Assembly: GCA_019915135.1 (NCBI GenBank)
Contig: JAHLMK010000014.1
Location: forward strand, 682,001-746,000
DNA: 64,000 nucleotides
Source of the DNA: Strobilurus pachycystidiatus
Lineage: Eukaryota; Basidiomycota; Agaricomycetes; Agaricales; Physalacriaceae
Direction: 5' to 3'
Shown: positions 54,850-64,000 of the stretch, piece after piece
Layout: each line of letters starts with the position of its first letter
Numbering within the stretch: position 1 is the first letter of the stretch
Notes under the pieces: generated by a model
What the model saw: only the letters and a program-made list of their open reading frames with translations
Told to the model about the DNA's origin: nothing
Databases searched by the model: none
Program-made: the position numbers and the translations under genes

Positions 54850-55875
54850 GGCGAGATGTCAAGGCGAGCTAGTGGAGATGGGCGTGGTTCGAGATCAAGA
54901 AGGATAACCGGGAAAGGAAGGCCTTTGCGCCACATCGAAGTCGCAGCCAAACATATAGGCAAACAACGCGTAACACGTGCACAACGTGGCGCAATATCAA
55001 TGAGACTGGGGCATACCGCCGCATTTGAAGGGTCAACGTCTCCACCAGTAGAGTTGGAAGCCCAGTATTGAGCGTTTCATTTCTTCTGACGCCAGGTAGT
55101 TGAAGCATTTGGAGTGCACTGGACCAGATCTGAGATGGGAATCTAGAGATAGATTAGAGGATGAGAAACCACACTGTGTCGTGCGGGATCGCGTGCAAAA
55201 CTCTAGCTTCAAGATGTTGACAGCTTGTTGGCCTGCAGCAGACGGTTGGTACAGAATCCCGTCTCTTCTTCAATCCTAGTAAGCGCAGAAGCACCAAATG
55301 TTTCATTCAGCCCTTCAAGCGGACTCGGACACCAGTTTGTTCCGTGCAATCCTCGGTTGGAAGCAAGCGACGCACGCTGCCTTGTCAGCACCACCTCATC
55401 GGGGGTGGCATCATCAGATCATGTACTAAGTTAGCAGGGGCCCGGGAGGCCATCAACCGGCAATGAATTGGATAGCCGGTCAGCACCTCTTTCTTGCCGC
55501 CATCTCTCGAGCTTCGCATTTTGCTTGGTCCGCTACGTTGTCTCTCAATGCACTACGCAGACAGCAATACACTCAAGCTGTCCACTAGCAGGGCTCGCTG
55601 TCAATCTTAATTACAGCGGCAAGCAACACTGCTCTCATCTCTGCCGCCGCGGCCTCCGTAATGTCTCGACTACCTTGTTCATTGCCTGACGGATTCCTGG
55701 GCGTCTTGATCTCCATATCTTGGTTCTGCATTGAGACACAACCATTGCTGCTCTTCCTCCACGTGCCGTCTTATTGTCTTGGACCGTAGATCCACATCAA
55801 TACATCAACCTACTTACACAAAAGACTTTGAGGCTCGGCTCGAGGAATCATTCTCTATCCTTCCCCCCGTCCATC
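54850..55875. other. Spacer and promoter of the duplicated gene, copy 1
   Basis: No gene I can support. From about 55747 the sequence matches the promoter of the second copy (from about 59380): 'CTGCTCTTCCTCCACGTGCC' occurs in both. Confidence 0.5.
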
Positions 55876-57265
55876 ATGCACAGAGCAAACGAATTCTCAA
55901 AACTCCTCTACCCCATCGCAAAAGGAGTGACCTTCCTGCACGAGGGTTGTTGGTCCGTGTTGCCTACAGATCGCGATCCGGACTACTGTGACCGTCAGAG
56001 GAACTCAGACAAAGAGGAAGTCTGGGACGAGAGTGGCATCATGCCTGGGGATGTGATCTTCCATGCGGCGCTGTACCCACACCAGGATTACAGGGACGAT
56101 TCATATATATTGCAATTCCTATTCAACGTCTTCCTCCCTCCCGACCACCCCAGGAATACTTACTATGGGCGTTCTCTGCCTTCGGACTATCGCCACGTTC
56201 CCTTCAAACAGGGAGACGTGGTCGTCCGAAATGAAGATGCTGGATTCATCGGTAACACGGAAAAAGGTCCCGACGCCATCTCTTACTACAGGAGCAAGAC
56301 GTGTGTTCCCTTGCTTTTGATGTATGTAATTCACTCTTACCCTGAGGCCGCCTTGCAGACAATACAGAATCAAACTCACGAATGGCGCGAAAACCGCCGC
56401 TTTCATCTTATACCCCGCGGGCTGCACTTCTTACGAATGTACCACAACTGGAACAGAGAAGCTCCGCGCGCACGCGCTGGAGCATGCAGCCAGCTGGACT
56501 AAATTTGCTCTCAGTCACTACGGTTTCAAGAACGGGCAATTATGCCTCATCACGTCGGCGAAGAAGCTACCGCCGGGTGCGCTTACCCTTGGACATTATC
56601 ATGAGAGCCTCTTGGGAGAGTGTCGTCTTGACTCTTCGTTTGTGAAGGCACACTGGCCGTCCAGTTTCTGGCGCAATATGACGAGACTTGGACGGCGGAC
56701 GCGTACCTTCGGAATTGGCAACCCGGCGACGGCAATTCCAAGTGGGGTTCTGGCGCCGGTATTCGTCTCGTATCAGGGCTTCCACTTCTCCCTCCAGCCT
56801 GAGCTGTATCGCTCTCTACGCGCTGTATTCCGCGAGGACTCGGATTGGCCTTGCAAGGACGAAGAATATAGGCCGGTCAGTTCAAGTTCCTCCGAGCTCT
56901 TGTCATTTGAGAGAGACTGATGAATCCTGATCACAGTTCTATCATCCCGCGAATGCTCTCTACAAGGACTTGCATGCTTCGGCGCCGGATGCTGAAGTTG
57001 TAATGATTCACGACAAGGAGATCTCAGCGGTATGTCCCACTCGAATTGATTCATTGCGCACTGATATCTGATCTTCGCATTTCTAGGATGGTACATCTGT
57101 CTTCGTGCCTTGCTCTTTGTGGGTCCTTTTGGCTGCATGTATCTGTTGGCGCTGAGCTCGAGTTATAGTGATGACATGTCTAGCACCGAGATCTTTGGCA
57201 AGGACGTAATTACGAGCTCAGAACTTGGTCAAGCTAAGATTGAAGTTCAAACGTTGAAGGCTTAG
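55876..57265 (+). CDS. Hypothetical protein, duplicated gene copy 1
   Basis: The five exons are 55876-56300, 56359-56875, 56937-57029, 57087-57118 and 57169-57265; phases close to give 387 residues. Motifs shared with copy 2 (59512-60912) are EFSKLLYPIAKGVTFL, ESGIMPGDVIFH, FLFNVFLPPDHPRN, GFIGNTEKGPDAISYYRSKT, AAFILYPAGCTSYECTTTG, FGIGNPATAIPSGVLAPVFV, FYHPANALYKDLHASAPDAE and VVMIHDKEISADGTSVFV. I do not recognise a named domain; proteins with a 'VMIHD' C-terminal motif of this kind seem widespread in Agaricomycetes. There is no signal peptide or membrane segment, so it is probably cytosolic. It lies on the opposite strand from the DUF6535-like gene that separates it from copy 2. Confidence 0.75.
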
Positions 57266-57427
57266 TGGACCCTCACTTGACATTCAAGTTGGCATGAGGC
57301 GTAGTATGAAACAGTCTGATTTGAAAGTATACTTATCATACGGTCACCTTGTATCTACGCCGATGCAATCTGGACATTTTACCTATATGGCGATTGACTA
57401 GGTGGTGGTGCATACTACACACTCTCA

Positions 57428-58726
57428 TCACGTCGTTGACGGTAGACAGCCATCGAGCTCTCTCAGTCCGGCCTCGAGTCGATGACCGATCTGAGGTTCC
57501 TTCAGCATCTCACGCAGACGCTGATCCAGATTGACTTCCTGATCCGCAAGCTGCAAAATTTTCCCTCCGAAAAAGCCATCCAACGGAAAGGGAAGACTAT
57601 CATCCTCCGAGTCGCCTTGCTTTGAATTCCAGGCAATCAGGTCTCTCAAGGCCTCATAGCACTCGGACCACGATGCTTGAGAAGCGCAGCGCTTGTGAAG
57701 AGCTCGCATAGTCTTCAACCGCCGCCGGAAGACCACCGATCGCCTGAATAACCAGACTTTGGACCGAGAAATAGGAAGACTCCGTATAGAGCCAATTCAA
57801 TGCATCCACCATGAGCGTCGCGTGGGCTGCTTCGATGGTCCGAGTTTTGGTCATTGTCAAACGTGTTGTTATCCAGCGAAGGCCGACGTTTATGGGATGG
57901 AGAAAAGCAAATGGTGCGTCGACGCCGACTCGGAGAGCCTGAGATAGGTAATGGAAAGAATCGGTCAACGGAGTTTGATATGGGCCATGAGGAAACAAGA
58001 TCGGCGTGCCAATGCTTATGAGGTAGAGTACATACACAACAACGGTGATTACTCCTACTACACACGCTAGTGACGCGCGTAGAAGAGCATAGAAGAGAAC
58101 CAGACCCGAAAGGAACAGTGTGAGCGAGATGTGCATGGCAATCGGTAGTATCCCGATGACTGCGCGAACGCGCCAGCGCTCGAGGCCCATGTACCGGCGG
58201 ATCTGACTCCGATTACGAGGGGTACCAGAGGGAGTAGTGATGTAGTGATGAAGCCACTGCTTGACCTGAACAGCAGCGAGGGCGACGGCAAGACTAGCGG
58301 TCAGGCTGACAACCCAGAGGCCATTGACCCAGATGTCGATGGCAGCAGGTTCGAACTTGGCGGAGGGATTGACGGCTGCCACGGTCAAGTTTGTAATGGC
58401 TGCCCCTCGAGTGACGGCTAGCTGAATGGACTCGACGAGATCATAGAGTAGCAAGGCAGGCATTTCGCTGAAGTCTGCTTGGAGATTCTGGGAGACTTGC
58501 ACGAGGAAAGAGGTAACAACGGCAGAGAACAAGCCAGCCTACATGATAAGCACGCTACAGAGCACTTGAAGAGCCAAGTACTCACGAACACCAGCGTAGC
58601 ATCAAGACCATCCCGCGACTGTCCGACCATCATCCTGTCAAACTCTGCCGCTTCTTCATTGTATACACGCCATATTCTGACATTGAGAGCCGTTTCCTTG
58701 CAGTATTCATCCTCCGGAAGGCGCGC
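57428..58726 (-). pseudogene. DUF6535-like membrane protein, partial or frame-broken
   Basis: An exon at 58586-58726 encodes RLPEDEYCKETALNVRIW and YNEEAAEFDRMMVGQSRDGL, followed by a 47-nt intron (58539-58585) and AGLFSAVVTSFLVQVSQNL, VNGLWVVSLTASLAVALAAV and LQVKQWLHHYIT-type sequence. Two or three further transmembrane segments follow (HISLTLFLSGLVLFYALLRA, VVGVITVVVYVLYLISIG). This is the signature of the Agaricomycete DUF6535 family, function unknown. Near 57715 the frame shifts from GGLPAAVEDY to a second open frame (ALHKRCASQASWSECYEALR) that ends at 57428. No intron explains it. The first exon upstream of 58726 was not found with confidence, so the gene is incomplete or dead. Confidence 0.6.
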
Positions 58727-59511
58727 CTAATAGTTGTCATGCTGTGTAGTGTTTGACTTCTGATGCAGTCCAAATAAGTGCTCGGGTGGGGCGGGAGGGG
58801 GGTGCATGCCAGGCGGTGGTGATCTGGCACCTGGTAATGGACTCGGAGTAAGGATAAAAGGGCAAGAATTCGCATCACAGTATAACTGTCCTCCAAGTGA
58901 CTTGCTTTCTAGTTGCATGGGTGTGTGTGTGTACACCATTTTCAGGGCGGGTTTATGCGGCATGCCTGCCTGTGGCTGTGTCCCCCCCCTCAATTGGACT
59001 TGAACTGATACGATCGTGTCGAGGACCTCACTCTTCGCGAGCACCTACGAAATCTGGAACAATAATCGCAATGTGTATCCGAGAGCTGGGGAAAACCTCA
59101 ATCTTGGACTTTGTATGTCTCCGTAGTCCTTTTCTACAGTCTACAAACTGAACGGCTACCGTGCAGAATGCCTAAACCAATTCCACCCGTCCCATTACCC
59201 TCTCCATTCTACATTCAAAAACCTCCTTTTGGTCAGCATTACAACTGATAACAGCCTTCTCAGAAAGAAGTCTTACATCATTGGTACTCGAGTAAGTAGT
59301 ATCCCCCCGATGATGGTATCTATTGCCCGAAGGATGCTTGGGTGCCAAATCTGTTCTGCTGCTGGACCGTGAAAGCATCGCTGCTCTTCCTCCACGTGCC
59401 GTCTTGTTCTCTCGGACCGCAGATCCTCATCAAGACATCAATGCCTGACTTACACAAAAGCTTTTGAGGCTCGAGATCATTCTCATCATCTTCCCTCTTC
59501 CCCCTTCTATC
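58727..59511. other. Spacer and promoter of the duplicated gene, copy 2
   Basis: 58727-59380 may include an unplaced 5' exon of the DUF6535-like gene; otherwise no gene is seen. From about 59380 it duplicates the copy 1 promoter. Confidence 0.45.
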
Positions 59512-60912
59512 ATGAACGCAGCAAGCGAATTCTCGAAACTTCTCTACCCCATTGCGAAAGGAGTGACCTTTCTATACGAGGGCCGCTGGTTCACAGTACC
59601 TCCGTATCACGATCGGGCCTACTGTGACCGTCAGAGGGAATCAAACCAACGTGATGTCTGGCAGGAGAGTGGCATCATGCCTGGGGATGTGGTGTTCCAT
59701 CAGGCGTTGGACCCAGATGAGCAGGACTGGCCTGGGGACTCGAACGACAATCACATGATGCAATTTCTTTTCAACGTCTTCCTCCCGCCCGACCACCCCA
59801 GGAATAGGTACTATGGTCGTCCTCTGCCTTCGGACTACTGTCACGTTCCCTTTGACCAGGGAGACATGGTCGTCCGGAAGGAAGAAGCTGGATTCATCGG
59901 TAACACTAACAAAGGTCCGGACGCCATCTCTTTCTACAAGAGCAAGACGTTTGTTCTCTCGCTTTTTGACGTACTTCCCTGTCAGGCTGACGCCGCCTTA
60001 CAGCCAATATAGAATCAAACTCACAAAGGGCGCGAGAACCGCCGCCTTCATCTTATACCCCGCGGGCTGTACCTCATACGAATGTACCACCACTGGGATA
60101 GAAAAGCTTCGCGCTCACGCGCTGAAGCATGCCGCCAGCTGGACCAAATTCGCCCTCAGTCACCACGATTTCCAGAATGGACAACTATGCCTCATCACGT
60201 CGGCAAAGAAACTACCGCCGGGTGCGCTTACCCTTGGCCATTATCATGAGAGCCTTCTGGGAGAGTCCATTCTTGACTCTTCGTTCGTGGAGGCACACCG
60301 GTCGCCCAATCTCTGGGGCAATATGATGAGACTCGGTCGACGGACACGTACGTTTGGGATTGGCAACCCGGCGACGGAAGTTCCGAGTGGGGTCCTGGCG
60401 CCGGCGTTCGTCTCGTATCAGGGCTTCCACATGTCCATCCAGCCTGAGCTGTATCACTCTCTGCGTGCTAATGCGCACATAGAGTGGGACTTCAAGGACG
60501 AGGAATACTTGCCGGTCCGTTCCTCCGAGATCTCGTTGTGTGAGACAGATACTGACGACACAGTATCACAGCTCTATCATCCCGCGAATGCTCTCTACAA
60601 GGACTTGCATGCTTCGGCGCCGGATGCAGAAGTTGTAATGATTCACGACAAAGAGATCTCAGCGGTATGTCCCACTCGAATTGATTCATTGCGCACTGAT
60701 ATCTGATCTTCGTATTTCCAGGATGGTACATCTGTCTTTGTGCCGCGCTCTTTGTAGGTTCTAGGCTTTGACTGTGTGTGTATGTCGTAGCTGACTCCTG
60801 AAACTATAGTGATGACATGTCTAGCGCGAAGATCTCCGAGAAGGTATCTACGAGCTCAGAGCTCAATCGAGACAAGATTGAAGCCGAAGGCTTGGTGGAC
60901 CCACAGACATAA
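59512..60912 (+). CDS. Hypothetical protein, duplicated gene copy 2
   Basis: The five exons are 59512-59948, 60004-60514, 60572-60664, 60722-60753 and 60810-60912, giving 391 residues; the exon-intron layout is identical to copy 1. Sequence is very close over most of the length (EFSKLLYPIAKGVTFLYEG, ESGIMPGDVVFHQALDP, GFIGNTNKGPDAISFYKSKT, VVMIHDKEISADGTSVFV). The most divergent parts are residues around the 'DEQDWPGDSNDN' insertion, the segment before LYHPANAL, and the C-terminal tail after the MSS motif. Both copies keep open frames and splice sites, so both may be expressed. Function unknown, with no recognised domain. Confidence 0.75.
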
Positions 60913-62615
60913 ACCGTTTGAAAGACAGTTTGATTTGGAAGACATATAATTATCAGGCAATCTGTATCTCGGACTGCGTTGCTACTCTAATGTTAACAAA
61001 TTGTCTCTCGGGCCCTGTCACGAACCTACTGGCAATCTCTGTTGAATCTGCTGGCATTGAGCAGTGGTACCGGTGTTTCCACTCGAGGTCTTCCACTGCA
61101 ACGTTATCCATCCAAATGCATGCGGGCTCAACGAAGATAAGTCGCACTATCTACTTAGACATCTACCTGTGTGGCGCATAGCAAGACCGTCAACGTGTTC
61201 CGGCCTGACGCGTCTGAGATCCATCTGAAACGCTCTGGACTACGGAGTATGTGCATACTGAAGGCTCTGCCGTTGGTCGTCCACTGGCACGGCCAGCCTG
61301 GCCCTGTAGTAAGTCTTGTTCACAAGTCCCTGTCCGCCTCCATTGTGTGTGTCGTTTGCTCGCACGCGATGATGATAATGCGAGGCAAGGCAAATGTCTG
61401 CAAAGAAGATGCTTTCACGTCGTCACTCGTGGTCATCCAGCCAACACCAACTGGGAGGGCGAGGACGGGCAGTGACGGCAGCTGGTTCATGCTATCTGAG
61501 TCCGTCAGCCTGAGATATGCTGGCAGCTTCAGGTCAGCAACTTGGAGCTGGCCATGCGCGCTTACAGTACCGTGAAGAGTATATGACTGACAACCTCGGA
61601 GTTCAGTTCAGTACGCCCAGAAAATCCGAGTCGATATAAGCATCTTGCGAACTTCCAGGCGTTGGAGAGAAGTTCGCCGGATGCACTGAAAGACTAACTT
61701 GTGGCGCCGACACACCTCTGTCGGAATAGACTCCGACAGCGTGGTATGGAGCGAGGAAGGATACAGACATGTCTGCAGCGAGGACCTTCAAATTGAAATT
61801 TGAGAGAGAGTCGTAACGCGAGGATTTACAATCAGGTTATATAGAGTGACTCAGACGAATGTCTGTATCCCCAGAAGCGTGGAGTTGACCCCGAACGTTC
61901 TATGCCTCTCCGCGCATGGGACTGTTAAACGGTACAAGAAAGAACGGCGGAACAGAAGGAATACAGTTGTTGCCAATCTGATCCATAGCAAAACCAAAGC
62001 GCCTTTGATTTATCGGCCGTTCCGTTCCAGGGTCAGAGGCAATGCTATCAGATTAGGGAATGCCGAAAGCAGAGAGTGGACTACATATAGACGTCCATAG
62101 TCCTGGCATGCACTGGAGAACGATGAAAGTCTGATCGCGGCCCACAAAGCCCTAGTATGGAGACGAAGAGCAACACCCCGGTAGTCGCGTCGAAGTGAAG
62201 CATACCATTAGCATCCCTGAACGTCAAAGAACATGAGTCCCGCCGCAACCGAGAAGTGAAACGAGAGAACTGCACTGGCTTCCTTCAATACAATTGTAAG
62301 TTAGCCGTACACAGCGAGTTGTCCTCGGGCCCCAACTGAATGGAAAAGAAAGTGTCCCAGCCGACCCGAGAAGTAAGACCAAGTAGCCAAAGCGTCCCAT
62401 CCATTCAGTTGTAAGTTAGCCGTCGTACTTACGTCTTGTCCTCGCCAAACACCGAGCCGAGGTGACTCTGAAAATGCACATTTCGAGTTCAAGGTCGGCA
62501 GCAGTGCGAAGATGCGAATAATGGGTGTGCCCCCGAGATAGATACGATGGAATAATACACTGGTGTACAGAACCCGAGGATAGAGAAGATAATAGTAAAC
62601 GATACACAAGGCGGA
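60913..62615. other. Long region without a supported gene
   Basis: Frames are short with no family signal. A minus-strand piece at 61603-61791 (VYSDRGVSAPQVSLSVHPAN) could be a remnant. The 15-bp direct repeat TTGTAAGTTAGCCGT occurs at 62294 and 62409. Confidence 0.5.
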
Positions 62616-63214
62616 TTACTTAGCTCCCGCTGAAGAGAACTATGAAAGGGTAAGGACGGCGTTGACGATTAAGAGAAGGCGAGACGCGACGAACCTTGGT
62701 CACGGACTTGGTGCCCTCTGAAATGGCGTGCTTGGCAAGTTCACCGGGGAGAATGAGGCGCACGGAGGTTTGGATCTCTCGTGAAGAGATGGTCGACTTT
62801 TTCGAGTAGGCGGCGAGTTCTGAAGGGCGTGTGAGCAATGGATATGAAGGCGGGCGGGTAAGCAAGACATACTGGAAGCCTCAGTGGCGACGCGCTCAAA
62901 GATATCGTTGACAAAGCTGTTAAGGATGGCCATGGCTTTGTTGGAGATACCAGTGTCAGGGTGGACCTGCTTGAGGACTGTGGACGAGGCAAGTCAGTGG
63001 ATGCCGGCGAACCCCGCCCAAGTAGATACGCACCCTTGTAGATGTAGGACGAGTAGGTCTCCTTTCTCGTCTTCTTGCGCTTCTTCTTGTCGCCCTCGGC
63101 GGGCGCAGGCTTCGAGGTCTTCTTGGCCGCCTTGGAGCCCTCGGTCTTGGCTGGCGCCTTGGAAGCGGTCGAGGCGGGCGCTTTGCCGGCAGTGGAGGCG
63201 GGTTTGGGTGCCAT
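62616..63214 (-). CDS. H2B: Histone H2B
   Basis: The four exons are 63034-63214, 62873-62977, 62695-62819 and 62616-62639 with introns of 53-56 nt; phases close to give 144 residues. The basic N-terminal tail ([31 protein letters not shown]) leads into the histone fold: [60 protein letters not shown] and [20 protein letters not shown], ending AGAK. The lysine in the C-terminal GTKSVTK is the position ubiquitinated in fungal H2B. It packs DNA with H2A in nucleosomes. It is divergent from H2A with 290 bp between the two ATGs. Confidence 0.97.
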
Positions 63215-63504
63215 TGGTGATAAGCGACGAGGGAGGTGGTGGTAGTGTTTGGTGGTGGTGGTGGGCGAAAAGCAAGTGGGGCAATCCGAGCGCGGTCAAG
63301 CCCCTTATATAGCCAATCGCCCGAGCAGCTCACGTGCTCCCAATCGCGAGCGCGTCACGTCAACAAACAAAGATGGGCACAGCCACAGGCTCACGCTATA
63401 AAGACGGCTTGGCCGCGTTGATCATTCCCCACTTTCCGCCCACCACAACCACCGCCACCAGCCACTCGCCACTCACCACCACCACCACCACCACCAACTC
63501 AACA
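63215..63504. promoter_or_regulatory. Bidirectional H2B/H2A promoter
   Basis: The 290-bp spacer holds a TATATAA box for H2B on the minus strand (63305-63311), a TATAAA box for H2A on the plus strand (63397-63402), two CCAAT motifs (63313, 63339), and a CACGTG at 63331 with TCACGTC at 63355. The arrangement fits S-phase co-expression of the pair. Confidence 0.75.
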
Positions 63505-64000
63505 ATGTCTGGCAAATCTGGCAAATCCAAGACTGGAAAAGCGACCACCGGCGGCGCCGACTCCAAGTCCCAAACGCGCTCGTCCAAGGCCGGGCTCCAG
63601 TTCCCCGTCGGCCGTATCCACCGCCACCTGAAGAAGGGCAACTACGCCCAGCGCGTCGGTGCCGGTGCTCCTGGTACGTCGTCTTCGTCTTTCCTTTCAT
63701 CCTTTGGCTCATGCGCTCTTCCAGTATACCTCGCAGCCGTGCTCGAATACCTCGCCGCCGAGATCCTCGAACTCGCTGGCAACGCCGCCCGTGACAACAA
63801 GAAGGCCCGTATCGTGCCGCGTCATCTCCAGCTCGCTATCCGCAACGACGAAGAGTCAGTCGTCTCCCCTTTCATTGCCCTTTGCCCTTGCTCACCAGTG
63901 TCTTCAGGCTGAACAAGCTCCTCGGCAGCGTCATCATCTCCCAGGGCGGCGTCGTCCCCCACATCGAATCATCCCTCCTCCCCGCCAAGACGAAAAAGGG
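63505..64000 (+). CDS. H2A: Histone H2A, 3' end beyond the window
   Basis: Exons are 63505-63673, 63725-63854 and 63908 onward; introns are 51 and 53 nt. The protein begins [17 protein letters not shown] and continues with [23 protein letters not shown] sequence (here [20 protein letters not shown]), [60 protein letters not shown] and [20 protein letters not shown]. These are canonical H2A motifs, including the acidic-patch helix; the loop [12 protein letters not shown] argues against the H2A.Z variant. The last exon runs off the end after PAKTKKG, so any C-terminal SQ motif cannot be seen. It is divergent from H2B. Confidence 0.96.

Noticed and set aside
61171..61575. 134-codon open frame
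   Set aside because: No ATG start, no motif, and composition is not distinct from the surrounding empty sequence.
1..64000. CRISPR arrays, operons, ribosome binding sites, bacterial insertion sequences
   Set aside because: None is present; spliced genes, histones and Pol III components show this is eukaryotic nuclear DNA.

Overview
The window looks like nuclear DNA of a mushroom-forming basidiomycete (Agaricomycetes). Genes are compact, with many 44-61 nt GT-AG introns. Gene families typical of the group are present: F-box/leucine-rich proteins with a 'LHPIR..PADVL' box, a Plavaka-type transposase, a DUF6535-like membrane protein and small secreted proteins. Canonical eukaryotic genes are also present: histones H2A and H2B, Pol III subunit RPC7, a Yra1/ALYREF mRNA-export factor and a tRNA-Ile. 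Exon models below were built by hand from splice signals and frame closure; none was tested against transcripts.

Layout. 1-6610: a Plavaka-type transposase gene on the minus strand, split by a 5.0 kb Mutator-like element (1050-6069) with very long terminal inverted repeats and a perfect 10-bp target duplication. 6784-9197: an eight-exon hypothetical gene, divergent from the transposase. 9561-14186: a second block bounded by inverted repeats, carrying a two-exon gene for a disordered protein. 14697-20859: F-box cluster (one intact gene, one frameshifted paralogue, one C-terminal remnant, one intact gene on the opposite strand). 21253-25637: a CNH-domain gene cut short after its domain, an intact Sds23-like CBS protein gene, and an inverted, decayed partial copy of the CNH gene. 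26095-32072: TauD-type dioxygenase, secreted glycosidase-like protein and cystathionine gamma-synthase. 32191-33951: another F-box gene. 34725-39246: a convergent pair of kinase-like genes. 41315-43634: RPC7 and Yra1/ALYREF, divergent. 45244-48423: a small F-box gene and a degenerate-looking seven-helix membrane gene. 49294-50310: an acidic conserved gene. 50809-51439: a small inverted-repeat element beside tRNA-Ile(AAT). 51695-54849: a rhodanese and two secreted proteins. 55876-60912: a duplicated hypothetical gene flanking a DUF6535-like gene. 62616-64000: the divergent H2B/H2A pair, H2A running off the end.

How the parts fit. Housekeeping islands (Sds23-like, RPC7-Yra1, H2B-H2A) sit between fast-evolving stretches of duplicated or broken genes and transposons. 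TauD dioxygenase, cystathionine gamma-synthase and the rhodanese could all serve sulfur metabolism, but their link is only positional. The best-supported unusual object is the nested Mutator-like element: removing it with one target copy restores the reading frame of the transposase it broke.
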